64,000 nucleotides of DNA from Arthrobacter sp. OY3WO11 (lineage in GTDB: Bacteria; Actinomycetota; Actinomycetes; Actinomycetales; Micrococcaceae). The DNA lies in NCBI RefSeq assembly GCF_001641125.1, contig NZ_LWLP01000001.1, positions 2,342,715 to 2,406,714 of the forward strand, in the 5' to 3' direction. The notes below the pieces were generated by a model. It was not told where the DNA came from, did not search any database, and worked only from the letters and a program-made list of their open reading frames with translations. How positions within the stretch are numbered: position 1 is the first letter of the stretch; every line of letters starts with the position of its first letter. This document shows, one piece after another, positions 1 to 9,683 of this stretch. The position numbers were made by a program, and so were the translations under genes.

Positions 1-111
1 GGTGCCGACCTCGGTTCGTTGGGTCCTGTAGCTGAAGGCCTGTTTGTATGGGTTGCCGGCCTCGGCGTCATTATCGCTTTCACGATCTGGTTGACCTCCC
101 GGACATCCTGA
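1..111 (+). CDS. qcrC: cytochrome bc1 complex diheme cytochrome c subunit, 3' end only
   Basis: This is the last 36 codons of an open frame that enters from the left edge and stops at TGA 109-111. The peptide has a conserved [13 protein letters not shown] segment followed by a single hydrophobic helix and a short polar end, the usual C-terminal anchor of actinobacterial QcrC. QcrC passes electrons from the Rieske protein to the aa3 oxidase within a bc1-aa3 supercomplex. The position directly before qcrA and qcrB supports the call. The haem-binding part lies outside the window, so the call rests on the tail and the gene order. Confidence 0.85.
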   Translation, partial: GADLGSLGPVAEGLFVWVAGLGVIIAFTIWLTSRTS

Positions 112-207
112 TACCTGCGCCACCGCACACTTCTGCTGATCCGTCAGCAGCTTGATATTAGAAACTAACCCGGTATCCGCCGGGACGAGAGAAGGATGAG
201 GCGAATT

Positions 208-1281
208 ATGGGCAACCATAGTGACGGCAGTCCGAACCACTCGGGCACCGTAGCTACGGCTGGTCAGAATGAGGTGGAGAAGTTCCAGGATCCTGGAATT
301 CCTCCGCACCGTTTGCGCCTGGCTGACACGGACCCGAAGGCCGCAAAGCGGGCAGAACGGCAGGTCGCCTTACTATTTGGCATCTCTGTTGTTGGAACCC
401 TGATCTTCCTGGTGGCGTACTTCGCCATTGACCTGGGAGCCGAAGACTCGAGCATTGCCACCATCAGGCTTCAGAACATGCTGCTGGGGCTGGGAACCGC
501 GTTCGCGATGCTCGGCATCGGTACCGGCATCGTTCACTGGGCCAAGGCCCTGATGCCGGACCACGAAGTTTCCGAGGAACGCCACGCGATCCGCTATGAG
601 GAGGACCGCCAGGCGGCTGTCCGCATCGTTGACGACATCGTTGAAGAGACGGGCATCAAGCGCCGTCCGCTCATCCGGAACACGCTCCTGGGTGCGGTTG
701 CCCTTGCACCGCTGCCGGCAGTTGCCATCTTCGGTGACCTCGGCCCGCGTCCCGACAACAAGCTCGCCCACACCTTGTGGGCACCCCAGGAGGGTAAGCT
801 CAAGCGGCTGGCCCGTGACCCCGACGGAACGCCGATCAAGGCATCCGACGTCACCATCGGATCGGCGTTCCACGTCATCCCCGAAGGCCTCAATGACCTC
901 CACGAGGGCAAGCTCAACGAAAAGGCCAAGGCCGTTGTGCTGCTCATGCGGCTGGACCCGGCATCACTGAACCCCTCCGAGGGCCGCGAGGACTGGGGAT
1001 ACAACGGCATTGTTGCCTACTCCAAAATCTGCACCCACGTCGGTTGCCCCGTTGCTCTGTACGAGCAGCAGACGCACCACCTGCTGTGCCCGTGCCACCA
1101 GTCCACCTTCGACCTCACGCAAGAGTGCAAGGTAATCTTTGGCCCGGCCAGCCGGCCTCTCCCCCAGCTGCCCATCGCAGTTGACGACGAGGGCTACTTG
1201 GTCGCCACCAGCGACTTCAAAGAACCTGTAGGACCAAGTTACTGGGAGCGTGATATGCATGAGCGCAGCATCAACAGCTGA
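208..1281 (+). CDS. qcrA: cytochrome bc1 complex Rieske iron-sulfur subunit
   Basis: QcrA carries the [2Fe-2S] cluster that takes electrons from menaquinol at the Qo site of the bc1 complex. The protein is about 357 aa, with three hydrophobic segments in the N-terminal half (around residues 55-75, 90-115 and 160-175), as usual in actinobacterial QcrA. The two cluster-binding boxes CTHVGC and CPCHQS lie in the C-terminal quarter. I prefer the ATG at 208 because GAGG lies six bases before it; an ATG at 196 is in frame but sits directly against its purine-rich stretch. The 3' end overlaps qcrB, so the two are translationally coupled. Confidence 0.95.
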   Translation: MGNHSDGSPNHSGTVATAGQNEVEKFQDPGIPPHRLRLADTDPKAAKRAERQVALLFGISVVGTLIFLVAYFAIDLGAEDSSIATIRLQNMLLGLGTAFAMLGIGTGIVHWAKALMPDHEVSEERHAIRYEEDRQAAVRIVDDIVEETGIKRRPLIRNTLLGAVALAPLPAVAIFGDLGPRPDNKLAHTLWAPQEGKLKRLARDPDGTPIKASDVTIGSAFHVIPEGLNDLHEGKLNEKAKAVVLLMRLDPASLNPSEGREDWGYNGIVAYSKICTHVGCPVALYEQQTHHLLCPCHQSTFDLTQECKVIFGPASRPLPQLPIAVDDEGYLVATSDFKEPVGPSYWERDMHERSINS

Positions 1282-2935
1282 GCCCGCTTTCGTCGCCAAA
1301 ACCAAGACAGGCCGGTTTACCGACTTCGTTGATCAGCGTGTTGGCGGTTCCGGAATCCTCCGCGAATTCGGCCGCAAGGTCTTCCCGGACCACTGGTCCT
1401 TCATGTTCGGCGAAGTGGCCCTTTACTCCTTCGTCATCCTGCTGCTCTCCGGCACGTTCCTGACGTTCTTTTTTGATCCGTCCATGGCCGAGACGCACTA
1501 CGACGGTTCTTACGTTCCGTTGAAGGGCGTGGAGATGTCCGTGGCGTACAGTTCGTCGCTGGATATCTCCTTCGATATCCGTGGCGGCCTGTTCATGCGC
1601 CAGGTCCACCACTGGGCAGCCCTGCTGTTCGTGGCATCCATCGCCGTGCATATGCTGAGGGTCTTCTTCACCGGCGCTTTCCGCAAGCCCCGCGAAATGA
1701 ACTGGGTTGTGGGCAGTGTGCTGCTCATCCTGGCAATGGCTGCAGGCTTCACCGGTTACTCGCTGCCGGATGACCTGCTCTCGGGCAACGGCCTTCGCAT
1801 TATCGACGGCGTTATCAAGTCCATTCCGGTTGTCGGTACCTACATCTCGTTCTTCCTGTTCGGCGGCGAGTTCCCGGGTACCGCAGTCATCGGCCGCCTC
1901 TACATGCTGCACATCCTGCTGGTGCCTGCGCTGATCCTGCTGATGATCGTCCTCCACCTCTTCATGGTGGTCGTGCACAAGCACACCCAGTACCCCGGCC
2001 CCGGCCGCAACGACAACAACGTTGTCGGTTACCCGCTGGGCCCTGTTTACGCTGCCAAGGCCGGTGGATTCTTCTTCATCGTGTTCGGCGTCCTGGCGCT
2101 CATGGCAGGCTTCTTCACGATCAACCCGATCTGGAACTACGGCCCCTACGATCCCTCCCCCGTCTCCGCCGGTACCCAGCCTGACTGGTACATCGGTTTT
2201 GTTGACGGCGCGCTGCGCCTGATGCCAGGTACTTTCGGTGACTGGCAGGTGGAGCAGACGTGGCTTGGCTTTGTCTTCTCGTTCAATGTCCTGCTGCCGG
2301 CCCTGGTGCCTGCAGGCATCCTGTTCACCGTGATGTTCATGTACCCGTGGATCGAACGCTGGATCACCAAGGATGACCGTGAACACCACGTGCTGGACCG
2401 TCCCCGCAACGCCCCCACGCGGACTGCCATCGGCATGGCCGGCTTTGTCTGGTACTGCGTCATGTGGGCCGCTGCCGGTTCAGACCTCATCGCCACCCAC
2501 TTCCACGTCTCGCTGAACGACGTCACGTACTGGCTGCGGGCCCTGTTCTTCATTGGCCCGATCATTGCCTTCATCGTGACCAAGCGCGTCGCCCTGGCCC
2601 TTCAGCGGAAGGACCGCGAAATCGCACTTCACGGACGGGAAACAGGGCGTATCGTCCGGCTCCCGCACGGAGAGTTCATCGAGGTGCACGCGCCGTTGGA
2701 CGAGTACAAGCGTTACAAACTGGTTGGCTTCGAGTCCCCTGAGGTCCTCCCTGCCGTACCCAACGAACACGGTGTGGTGACCCGCAAGGAGAAGCGCCGC
2801 GCGTTCCTCTCCAAGTGGTTCTTCGAGGACCGCGTCGCCCCGGCCAGCCCCGCTGAGCTGGAAGCCGCCCATGGCCATGGCCATGGCCACGAGGCAGTCG
2901 AGGCACCAGAAGCAGCAAAGAGCCTGTCCCACTAG
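1259..2935 (+). CDS. qcrB: cytochrome bc1 complex cytochrome b subunit
   Basis: This is the membrane subunit that binds two b haems and oxidises menaquinol. The 558-aa protein has about nine hydrophobic segments. Paired haem-ligand histidines are visible around HHWAALLFVASIAVHM and in the helix ending LHLFMVVVHKHTQ. The start ATG at 1259 has GGGAGCG upstream and overlaps qcrA by 23 bases. The long soluble C-terminal extension (from about residue 455) is typical of actinobacteria. It ends in an HGHGHGH run that could bind metal, though this is only a guess. A strong hairpin follows the stop codon. Confidence 0.96.
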   Translation: MSAASTAEPAFVAKTKTGRFTDFVDQRVGGSGILREFGRKVFPDHWSFMFGEVALYSFVILLLSGTFLTFFFDPSMAETHYDGSYVPLKGVEMSVAYSSSLDISFDIRGGLFMRQVHHWAALLFVASIAVHMLRVFFTGAFRKPREMNWVVGSVLLILAMAAGFTGYSLPDDLLSGNGLRIIDGVIKSIPVVGTYISFFLFGGEFPGTAVIGRLYMLHILLVPALILLMIVLHLFMVVVHKHTQYPGPGRNDNNVVGYPLGPVYAAKAGGFFFIVFGVLALMAGFFTINPIWNYGPYDPSPVSAGTQPDWYIGFVDGALRLMPGTFGDWQVEQTWLGFVFSFNVLLPALVPAGILFTVMFMYPWIERWITKDDREHHVLDRPRNAPTRTAIGMAGFVWYCVMWAAAGSDLIATHFHVSLNDVTYWLRALFFIGPIIAFIVTKRVALALQRKDREIALHGRETGRIVRLPHGEFIEVHAPLDEYKRYKLVGFESPEVLPAVPNEHGVVTRKEKRRAFLSKWFFEDRVAPASPAELEAAHGHGHGHEAVEAPEAAKSLSH

Positions 2936-2949
2936 GTTCTGGAAGCCAA

Positions 2950-2989
2950 GATGAAGGCCCGGTCCACCAGGACCGGGCCTTCATCTTTT
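2950..2989 (+). terminator. rho-independent terminator after qcrB
   Basis: A near-perfect hairpin (ATGAAGGCCCGGTCC, short loop, GGACCGGGCCTTCAT) is followed by CTTTT. It lies 14 bases after the qcrB stop and closes the qcrCAB operon. Confidence 0.9.
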
Positions 2990-3045
2990 AACTCGCGCCA
3001 GGGGCGGGAACACGGTTCGGGTGTCCCCTCAACCGGCAGAGGTGC

Positions 3046-3816
3046 CTAGTGGTTGCGGGCCCTGCGCGCACCGGGCCGCTGCAGCGGAACCCACAGCTTG
3101 TATCTGTCAGCGCGGTAGTACGACACGGAGTAGTCCACCATCGCCCGGGCAACAAACGCATGGCGCTGGATTTTCAGCAAGGGTGACCCGACCTCCACGT
3201 TCAGCAGGCGGGCTGTGGAGGGCGACGCAGCTGTCGCCTCAATCATGTCCTCGCCCCACTCCATCACGAGGCCGAACTGTTCACTCAGGACGTTGTAGAG
3301 CGACGTGGGCGGTTCCCCGTCCAGCAATCCCGGCACGCGGTGCGCGGGAATGAAGTTCTCGTCAACGCTCATCGGCTCGCCGTCCGCCAGGAGCAGTCGG
3401 CGGAACCGCACCAGCGGCGTCCCCTCGTCCAACTGAAGCTCCCGGGCCAGGAACGCACTCGCAGTGATTTGCTCGAAGCTCAGTACCTTTGCCGCCGGTA
3501 CCATCCCGCGCCGCTGCATCTCCTCGCTGTATGACGTCAGTTTGACCTGGAGATCGAGTTTCGGCCTGCGGACGAAGGTCCCCAGGCCCACCACCCTCTC
3601 GATGACCTCCTCGCCAACCAGGGCATCGATGGCCTGCCGGACAGTCATCCGCGCGAGGCCAAAACGCTCGGCAAGATCGCGCTCAGAGGGCAGTGCCGAT
3701 CCTGGCGGGCAGGACTGCGCAATGTAGGAACGCAGGAGTTCACGGAGCTGGACGTAGATCGCCGTTCCACTGGTCCGGTCGATGTCGCCAGTGATGGCTG
3801 CTGCACTAGAAGGCAT
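3046..3816 (-). CDS. GntR/HutC-family regulator, DasR-like
   Basis: A transcription factor of about 256 aa. The N-terminal winged helix-turn-helix (about residues 12-75) contains LPSERDLAERFGLARMTVRQ, and a UTRA effector domain fills the rest. The start ATG at 3816 has GGGGAG upstream; a longer in-frame start at 3834 is less well placed. The gene faces ptsH, and the space between them holds a sequence very like the dre operator of DasR, the GlcNAc regulator of Streptomyces. I infer that it senses an aminosugar phosphate and controls PTS genes, including ptsH. The ligand is not shown by the sequence. Confidence 0.85.
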   Translation of the reverse strand: MPSSAAAITGDIDRTSGTAIYVQLRELLRSYIAQSCPPGSALPSERDLAERFGLARMTVRQAIDALVGEEVIERVVGLGTFVRRPKLDLQVKLTSYSEEMQRRGMVPAAKVLSFEQITASAFLARELQLDEGTPLVRFRRLLLADGEPMSVDENFIPAHRVPGLLDGEPPTSLYNVLSEQFGLVMEWGEDMIEATAASPSTARLLNVEVGSPLLKIQRHAFVARAMVDYSVSYYRADRYKLWVPLQRPGARRARNH

Positions 3817-3860
3817 GGCGGGTCTCCCCTGCATTAGAGTTCACCTTCCAATTTTAGGGC

Positions 3861-3876
3861 AGGTCTAGACCAGTGC
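3861..3876. promoter_or_regulatory. dre-like operator between dasR homolog and ptsH
   Basis: The 16-mer CAGGTCTAGACCAGTG has the palindromic core GGTCTAGACC found in Streptomyces dre sites (ACTGGTCTAGACCACT type). It lies about 45 bases upstream of the regulator and about 100 bases upstream of ptsH, so it could control both divergent genes. Confidence 0.75.
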
Positions 3877-3979
3877 GGTCCATCACCCCTGTCGCTTGGT
3901 GGAGCTGGACGGCGGGCAGCTATATTTGTCAGGAAATGTCATATGGCGGCGTTAGGCCGCCACAACAAAGGAGTCACCC

Positions 3980-4273
3980 TTGCCAGTACACAAGGCCGTG
4001 GTCAAAGCCTCTGTGGGGCTGCACGCCCGTCCTGCCGCCGTCTTCGTACGGGCTGTTACAGAAACCGGCCTGCCGGTGACCATCGCCAAGGACGGTGCCC
4101 AGCACGTAGACGCACGCTCACTCCTCCAGGTGATGACCGCAGACTTCCAGCACGGCTGCGAGGTGGAACTGGGTATCAGCGATGCCATGCTGGATGGCGC
4201 TCAGAGCCGCCAGGACGCTGAGGAAGTATTGCGGGCACTCAGCGACCTCCTGGAGTCCCAGGGCGCCGCCTAA
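3980..4273 (+). CDS. ptsH: phosphocarrier protein HPr
   Basis: A 97-aa HPr that moves phosphate from enzyme I to the sugar-specific EIIA proteins of the PTS. The active-site motif GLHARPA places the phospho-accepting histidine at residue 15, exactly as in the family. A serine at about residue 47 (DARSLLQVM) corresponds to the regulatory-site region. The start is TTG at 3980, supported by AAAGGAG seven bases upstream and by the family length. It stands alone between the dasR-like gene and a strong terminator, so enzyme I and the permeases must be elsewhere. Confidence 0.95.
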   Translation: MPVHKAVVKASVGLHARPAAVFVRAVTETGLPVTIAKDGAQHVDARSLLQVMTADFQHGCEVELGISDAMLDGAQSRQDAEEVLRALSDLLESQGAA

Positions 4274-4294
4274 GGCCTGCTGGAGACACTCAAA

Positions 4295-4343
4295 ACAAAG
4301 ACGTCGGGCCCCACCTTCCGGTGGGGCCCGACGTCTTTGTTTT
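4295..4343. terminator. bidirectional terminator between ptsH and ctaF
   Basis: A 21-bp perfect stem (starting AACAAAGACGTCGGGCC) with a 6-base loop is followed by T-runs on both sides. It serves ptsH on the plus strand and the ctaC-ctaD-ctaF genes on the minus strand. Confidence 0.92.
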
Positions 4344-4357
4344 ATGCTCGGGTGTTG

Positions 4358-4759
4358 CTAGTGCGCGTGGTCTCCGCGGCTGTACTCATAGACCCAGCCG
4401 ATCAGGGCAACAACGGCCATGCCGGCTGCGATGTAGACGATCCAGAAGCCCACTGCCAGTCCCAGGAAGCCCGTAGCGCAGGCAAGACCCAGGAACAGCG
4501 GCCACCAGCTCCAGGGGCTGAAGTGCCCCTGCTCGCCGGCACCTTCGTGGATCTCAGCGTCGCTGCGGTCCTCGGGACGGAGGCCTACGCGCTTGCCGGT
4601 GAACCCAAGGTATCCACCGATCATGCCGGCGAGGCCGCCCACGAGCAGGATGCCCAGGATGCCTACCCACTCGCCCCAGTTCGTCAGGAAGCCGTACACC
4701 AGGGAGATCGGAACGAAGAAGAAAACTCCGGCACCAAAAATCCAGGATTCAATTTTCAT
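4358..4759 (-). CDS. ctaF: cytochrome c oxidase subunit IV, actinobacterial type
   Basis: A 133-aa membrane protein with four hydrophobic segments (about 7-25, 32-52, 85-103 and 107-125) and a polar loop in the middle. This is the small CtaF subunit of the actinobacterial aa3 oxidase, which is part of the bc1-aa3 supercomplex. It starts two bases after the ctaD stop and is the last gene of the ctaC-ctaD-ctaF run, followed by a strong terminator. Its exact role is not set by motifs; the family is recognised from size, topology and position. Confidence 0.9.
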   Translation of the reverse strand: MKIESWIFGAGVFFFVPISLVYGFLTNWGEWVGILGILLVGGLAGMIGGYLGFTGKRVGLRPEDRSDAEIHEGAGEQGHFSPWSWWPLFLGLACATGFLGLAVGFWIVYIAAGMAVVALIGWVYEYSRGDHAH

Positions 4760-4761
4760 TG

Positions 4762-6483
4762 TCAGTTGTCCCTCTGGTCGGCGTTTCCGAGCGTCTTGGC
4801 TGCGGGAGCGGGTGACTCAACGGTGTGGACCTGGCGAAGTTCAGGGTGGTGCAGGTCCAGCGCCGGCCGCTCCGAACGGATCCGGGGCAGCGAGGTGAAG
4901 TTGTGCCGCGGCGGCGGGCAGGATGTGGCCCACTCCAGTGAGGCGCCGAAGCCCCAAGGATCATCCACCTGTACCTTCTCCGCGCTGCGCCAGGTGATGT
5001 ACACGTTCCAGAAGAACGGGATCAGCGATGCACCCAGGACAAACGAGGCAACCGTGGAGAACTGGTTCATCCAGGTGAAATTGTCTTCCACCAGATAGTC
5101 TGCGTACCGGCGCGGCATGCCCTCTACACCCAGCCAGTGCTGGATCAGGAAGGTGCCGTGGAAGCCCAGGAACAGCAGCCAGAAGTGGATCTTGCCAAGG
5201 CGCTCGTTCAGCATCTTGCCGGTGAACTTGGGCCACCAGAAGTAGAACCCGGCGAACATCGCGAACACCACGGTGCCAAACACCACGTAGTGGAAGTGGG
5301 CCACGACGAAGTAGGAATCGGAGACGTGGAAGTCCAGCGGCGGGGAGGCCAGGATGATGCCAGTCAGGCCGCCGAAGAGGAACGTGACCAGGAAGCCGAT
5401 GCTCCACAGCATGGGGGTCTCGAAGGTCAGGGAACCGCGCCACATGGTTCCGATCCAGTTGAAGAACTTCACGCCCGTGGGCACTGCGATCAGCATGGTC
5501 ATGAATGCGAAGAACGGCAGCAGCACCGAGCCGGTGACGTACATGTGGTGCGCCCACACAGTCACGGACAGCGCCGCAATGGCAATGGTTGCGTAGACCA
5601 GGCCCTTGTAGCCGAAGATCGGCTTGCGGCTGAATACCGGGAAGATCTCGGAGACGATGCCGAAGAACGGCAGGGCGATGATGTACACCTCCGGGTGGCC
5701 GAAGAACCAGAACAGGTGCTGCCAGAGGACTGCACCGCCGTTCTCCGGATCGAAGATGTGGGCACCAAAGCGGCGGTCAGCGCCCAGGGCGAACAGGGCC
5801 GCTGCCAGCGGCGGGAAGGCCATCAGGACCAGGATGGCGGTGACGAGGATGTTCCAAGTGAAGATCGGCATCCGCCACATGGTCATGCCCGGGGCGCGCA
5901 TGCAGATAACGGTGGTGATGAAGTTGACCGCACCCAGGATGGTTCCAAAGCCGGACAGTGCCAGGCCGAAGACCCAGAGGTCTCCGCCGATGCCGGGGCT
6001 GAAGGTGGTGTTGGACAGCGGCGCATAGGCAAACCAGCCGAAGGACGCTGCACCCTGCGGGGTGATGAAACCGGACACCGCAATGGTGGAGCCGAAGAGG
6101 AAGAACCAGAAAGCCAGCGCATTCAGTCGCGGGAAGGCAACGTCCGGTGCGCCGATCTGCAGCGGCATGATGACATTCGCGAAGCCGGCAAACAGCGGCG
6201 TTGCAAACATCAGCAGCATCACGGTGCCATGCATCGTGAACAGCTGGTTGTACTGCTCCTTGGTCTGCAGGATCTGCATGCCGGGCTCGAACAGCTCAGC
6301 GCGGATGAGCAGCGCCATCACGCCGCCCAGGCAGAAGAACACGAAGGACGAGATCAGGTACATGTACCCGATGGTCTTGTGGTCGGTGGAGGTGATCCAG
6401 TTGACGACGATGCGTCCCTTGGACTTCGGAACCACGGGAGCTGGAAGGACTCCGGTGGGTGCGGATTGAGTGTACGTAGCCAC
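4762..6483 (-). CDS. ctaD: cytochrome c oxidase subunit I
   Basis: The catalytic haem-copper subunit (573 aa) that reduces O2 and pumps protons. About twelve membrane helices are visible. Ligand motifs include [14 protein letters not shown] (low-spin haem), [12 protein letters not shown] (CuB histidine and cross-linked tyrosine), WAHHMYVTG (CuB histidine pair) and [10 protein letters not shown] (haem ligands). The C-terminal tail after about residue 520 is long and polar, as in other actinobacteria. It lies ten bases downstream of ctaC and just before ctaF, so the three are one transcription unit. Confidence 0.97.
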   Translation of the reverse strand: MATYTQSAPTGVLPAPVVPKSKGRIVVNWITSTDHKTIGYMYLISSFVFFCLGGVMALLIRAELFEPGMQILQTKEQYNQLFTMHGTVMLLMFATPLFAGFANVIMPLQIGAPDVAFPRLNALAFWFFLFGSTIAVSGFITPQGAASFGWFAYAPLSNTTFSPGIGGDLWVFGLALSGFGTILGAVNFITTVICMRAPGMTMWRMPIFTWNILVTAILVLMAFPPLAAALFALGADRRFGAHIFDPENGGAVLWQHLFWFFGHPEVYIIALPFFGIVSEIFPVFSRKPIFGYKGLVYATIAIAALSVTVWAHHMYVTGSVLLPFFAFMTMLIAVPTGVKFFNWIGTMWRGSLTFETPMLWSIGFLVTFLFGGLTGIILASPPLDFHVSDSYFVVAHFHYVVFGTVVFAMFAGFYFWWPKFTGKMLNERLGKIHFWLLFLGFHGTFLIQHWLGVEGMPRRYADYLVEDNFTWMNQFSTVASFVLGASLIPFFWNVYITWRSAEKVQVDDPWGFGASLEWATSCPPPRHNFTSLPRIRSERPALDLHHPELRQVHTVESPAPAAKTLGNADQRDN

Positions 6484-6493
6484 GTCGCTCCCC

Positions 6494-7366
6494 TTACTTA
6501 ATTTCGTTCACGTTCGGGTTGCGGTCGTACTCAACGCCGAGGAGACCCGTGTTGCCTGCTTCGCGTAGTTCGTCCATGTGGGCCTGGAATTCAGATTCCG
6601 ACACCACCTTGACGCGGAACAGCATTTCGGAGTGGTACTCGCCGCAAAGTTCGGCACACTTGCCGTCGTAGGTGCCCTCTTTAGTGGGGGTGAACCTGAT
6701 GTAGTTGGTCTTGCCCGGGATCATGTCGCGCTTCTGCAGGAAGGCGGGAACCCAGAAGGAGTGGATTACGTCGCGTGCATTGAGCTCGAGGTCAACGGAC
6801 TTGTTCACCGGCAGGTACAGCGTGGGGAGCTGCTCCTTGTCGATGGTGTTGCCGGTGAGGTTGGTCTGCACGCCGGCTTCATAGACGTCTTCTTCGATGA
6901 CGTCGCCGGCCTTGTAGTTGAAGTCCCACGCCCACTGCTTGCCGCGGACGTCAACAACGACGTCGGCGGGCTCTGAGCGGTTGTCGATCGCCTGCTGGTC
7001 GCGGTCGGTGAAGTAGAAGAACACCACAACCATGAACAGCGGAATGGTCAGGTAAAAGACTTCCAGGGGGAGGTTGAAGCTGGTCTGCCGCGGGAACCCG
7101 ACGGTGCCCTTGCGGCGGCGGTATGCAACCAGGCACCACACGATCAGACCCCAGGTAATGATGCCCACAACCAGGGCGGCAATCCATGAGTTGACCCAGA
7201 GGTCCATGATGCGGTCGGTGTTGCTGGTGGTGCCACGTTCCGTGGGCAACCACCCTTTCTCTACCTCTGGCGAACATCCGGTCAAAACCAACGCGCCGGC
7301 AATTGCCAAGCTTGAGATCGTTGTGATCGTTTTGCGTCGGCTGCCGGTTCGGTTCTGCGAACTCAC
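6494..7366 (-). CDS. ctaC: cytochrome c oxidase subunit II, lipoprotein
   Basis: The CuA subunit (290 aa) that receives electrons from the bc1 complex. It begins with a lipoprotein signal ending in the lipobox LVLTGC, then two membrane helices (about 55-75 and 98-118), then a cupredoxin domain. The CuA ligands are seen in [14 protein letters not shown] near residue 225, with the other histidine in the [11 protein letters not shown] segment. It is the first gene of ctaC-ctaD-ctaF. The 186 bases upstream should hold the promoter, but I could not pick a clear -35/-10 pair. Confidence 0.96.
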   Translation of the reverse strand: MSSQNRTGSRRKTITTISSLAIAGALVLTGCSPEVEKGWLPTERGTTSNTDRIMDLWVNSWIAALVVGIITWGLIVWCLVAYRRRKGTVGFPRQTSFNLPLEVFYLTIPLFMVVVFFYFTDRDQQAIDNRSEPADVVVDVRGKQWAWDFNYKAGDVIEEDVYEAGVQTNLTGNTIDKEQLPTLYLPVNKSVDLELNARDVIHSFWVPAFLQKRDMIPGKTNYIRFTPTKEGTYDGKCAELCGEYHSEMLFRVKVVSESEFQAHMDELREAGNTGLLGVEYDRNPNVNEIK

Positions 7367-7552
7367 AGACGGCCCTTCCTACTTGTTGCTGCTGTCCGGG
7401 AAGACTCGGCCGCCCCGGGCACACTAAAAGTTTTACTACTCGGTGTAGAGCTTACCGCTCCGCCGGGCGTTTCGCCCACATGTCGGCGCCGTGCCCCTGT
7501 ACCGATATTTTCGGCAGGGGGCCCGGCGCCGGCATCGGGCGAAATAACCGGC

Positions 7553-7942
7553 TTAGTGGAACGAATCCCCACAGGCGCAGGAGCCGCCGGCGTTGGGGTT
7601 GTCGATGGTGAACCCCTGCTTGGAGATGGTGTCCTCGAAGTCAATGGAGGCACCACTGAGGTAGGGAACGCTCATCTTGTCCACAACAACTTCGACGCCG
7701 TCGTAGTCCCGGACTGCGTCTCCGTCCAGGAGCCGCTCATCGAAGTACAGCTGGTAGATCAGCCCGGAGCAGCCGCCGGGCTGCACAGCAACCCGGAGGC
7801 GCAGGTCCGTACGGCCTTCCTGCTCGAGAAGGCTGCGTACCTTGCCTGCTGCGACGTCGGTCAGTTTGACCTCGTGGACGGGCAGTTCATCGCTGGCCGT
7901 GCTGGTTGTACCGGTGCTGTTCTCATTTGTTGCGGTGCTCAT
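7553..7942 (-). CDS. erpA: A-type iron-sulfur cluster carrier (ErpA/IscA/HesB family)
   Basis: A 129-aa HesB-like protein. The three cluster-binding cysteines are present: one in PGGCSGLIYQ and two in the C-terminal GSCACGDSF. The first 25 residues are a variable polar tail. It delivers [Fe-S] clusters to apoproteins. The position next to the respiratory genes fits a role in loading Fe-S enzymes, though no operon link is shown. The gene is monocistronic here, with about 200 bases of spacer on each side. Confidence 0.9.
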   Translation of the reverse strand: MSTATNENSTGTTSTASDELPVHEVKLTDVAAGKVRSLLEQEGRTDLRLRVAVQPGGCSGLIYQLYFDERLLDGDAVRDYDGVEVVVDKMSVPYLSGASIDFEDTISKQGFTIDNPNAGGSCACGDSFH

Positions 7943-8147
7943 TGGCCTACCTTCTTAGGACGGTCTGGCGGCGCCGCGCTGGCGGTGCCTGCCCCTACGG
8001 TTTCGGTATGGGCTATAGCTACATGCTACGCGGGGCGGACGTGTAGCTCTAACTCCTGACGTAACCATGGATGGTCCCCCCTTGTTCCCAGGGAAGCCGT
8101 TAATCCGGCCCGGGAACGCTTCCCGGCAGCCGCCCCGGGTGAGGACC

Positions 8148-9590
8148 CTAAAGCCCCTGCTCGTTGATCCGGGCGAGGAGCAGCGCCTCTGCCAGGATGG
8201 CTTTGCGGAAGTCGCCGAGGTGAAGTGATTCATTGGCGCTGTGAGCCCGGGAGTCCGGGTCCTCAACCCCTGTCACCAGGATTTGCACGTCCGGGTACAG
8301 CTCCGTCAGGTCGGCGATGAAGGGGATGGAACCGCCGATGCCGGTTTCCACTGCCGGTACTCCCCAGGCCTCCCCCAGTGCCCACATCGCCAGCGAGGCC
8401 GCCGGCGAGGAGGTGTCGGTCAGGAACGGGTTTCCGCTCTCCCCCGGTGTGAAGGTCACCCGGGCACCGAAGGGAGCGTTCGACTCCACATGCCTGCGCA
8501 CGGCCTCCATCGCCTCTTCCGGGATCTGTCCCGGCGCCAGCCGAAGGCTGAACTTGGCCCGCGCTCGGGGCAACAGGGTATTCGAGGCAGCGTCCACGGA
8601 AGGCGCGTCGAACCCGATGATGGACAGGGCGGGCTTCGTCCAGAGCCGCGAGGCGATACTGCCTGACCCGGCCAGCCGGACGCCGTCGAGCACTGATGCG
8701 TCAGCCCGGTAATCCTCCTCCGGAAGGTCCACGGCGGCCGTGTCCCTTGCCAACAGTCCCTCGATGACAACATTCCCTTCGTCATCGTGCAGTGTGGCGA
8801 TGAGACGGGACAGCAGGGTGGGTGCATCCAGCACGGGCCCGCCGTACATGCCCGAGTGGACGGCGTGCTCAAGGACCTGGACTTCGATGGTCCCGTCCAC
8901 GAGGCCGCGCAGGCTGGTGGTCAACGCGGGAATGCCGACTTTCCAGTTGCTCGAATCGGCGACCACGATGACATCGGCGCGGAGCAGTTCACGGTTTTCC
9001 TCCAGGAATGACCGGAAGGTGGGTGATCCTGCTTCTTCCTCGCCCTCAAAAAAGAACGTCACGCCGAGGCAAAGCGCGCTGCCGAGTACCTCTGAAACTG
9101 CCGCATAGGCGGCAACGTGTGCCATGATCCCGGCTTTGTCATCCGCTGCGCCCCGGCCGTACAGGCGTCCGTCCTTCTCGACGGCGGTGAATGGTTCGGT
9201 TTCCCACAGCCCGGGATCCCCGGTGGGCTGGACGTCATGGTGTGCGTAGAGGAGGATCGTGGGCTTGCCGTCCGTGGCAGGCCTGCTGGCGACGACGGCG
9301 GGACCTCCAGGTGTGCCGTCCGGCTTGTCGCAGGCAAGGATCTGCACGTTGTCCAGGCCGGCGCCGCGCAGTAGTTCCGCCACGGCGTCGGCACTGCGTT
9401 CCAGGGGCCCGCGGTCAAAGCTTGGCCACGCAATGCCGGGGATGGCGACCAGCTCTTTCAGCCGTTCAAGGGTAAGGCCGAAGGACACGTCAATGGCGGT
9501 ACGGAGATCTTCCGTCGAGCTGTTTCCGGCCAAGCCCGGGGATGGGTGGGCACTGGGATTCTGCGGCGTAGCCGTGGGCGATGAAGTCAT
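8148..9590 (-). CDS. M20 family metallopeptidase (dipeptidase)
   Basis: A zinc dipeptidase of about 480 aa, of the PepV/ArgE/CNDP type. Metal-binding motifs are LLYAHHDVQPTGD, LYGRGAADDKAG, and FFFEGEEEAGSP holding the catalytic Glu pair. A dimerisation (lid) domain follows at about 225-340. The open frame continues further upstream, but I chose ATG 9590 (MTSSPTATPQ) because the N-terminal extension would run into the divergent DUF3043 gene. The substrate cannot be read from the sequence. Confidence 0.9.
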   Translation of the reverse strand: MTSSPTATPQNPSAHPSPGLAGNSSTEDLRTAIDVSFGLTLERLKELVAIPGIAWPSFDRGPLERSADAVAELLRGAGLDNVQILACDKPDGTPGGPAVVASRPATDGKPTILLYAHHDVQPTGDPGLWETEPFTAVEKDGRLYGRGAADDKAGIMAHVAAYAAVSEVLGSALCLGVTFFFEGEEEAGSPTFRSFLEENRELLRADVIVVADSSNWKVGIPALTTSLRGLVDGTIEVQVLEHAVHSGMYGGPVLDAPTLLSRLIATLHDDEGNVVIEGLLARDTAAVDLPEEDYRADASVLDGVRLAGSGSIASRLWTKPALSIIGFDAPSVDAASNTLLPRARAKFSLRLAPGQIPEEAMEAVRRHVESNAPFGARVTFTPGESGNPFLTDTSSPAASLAMWALGEAWGVPAVETGIGGSIPFIADLTELYPDVQILVTGVEDPDSRAHSANESLHLGDFRKAILAEALLLARINEQGL

Positions 9591-9683
9591 GGCAAAAACA
9601 TTACCCGCGTCACATCCCCCGCTGTGGGGCTCGGCGAGGGTTAGGCATAAACTCCGGGGTCTGCCGCAAGGTATTCTGTTCAG

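Noticed and set aside
5137-6501. Long plus-strand open frame opposite ctaD
   Set aside because: It is antisense to an intact cytochrome oxidase gene and is rich in His, Glu and Gln in a way typical of shadow frames.
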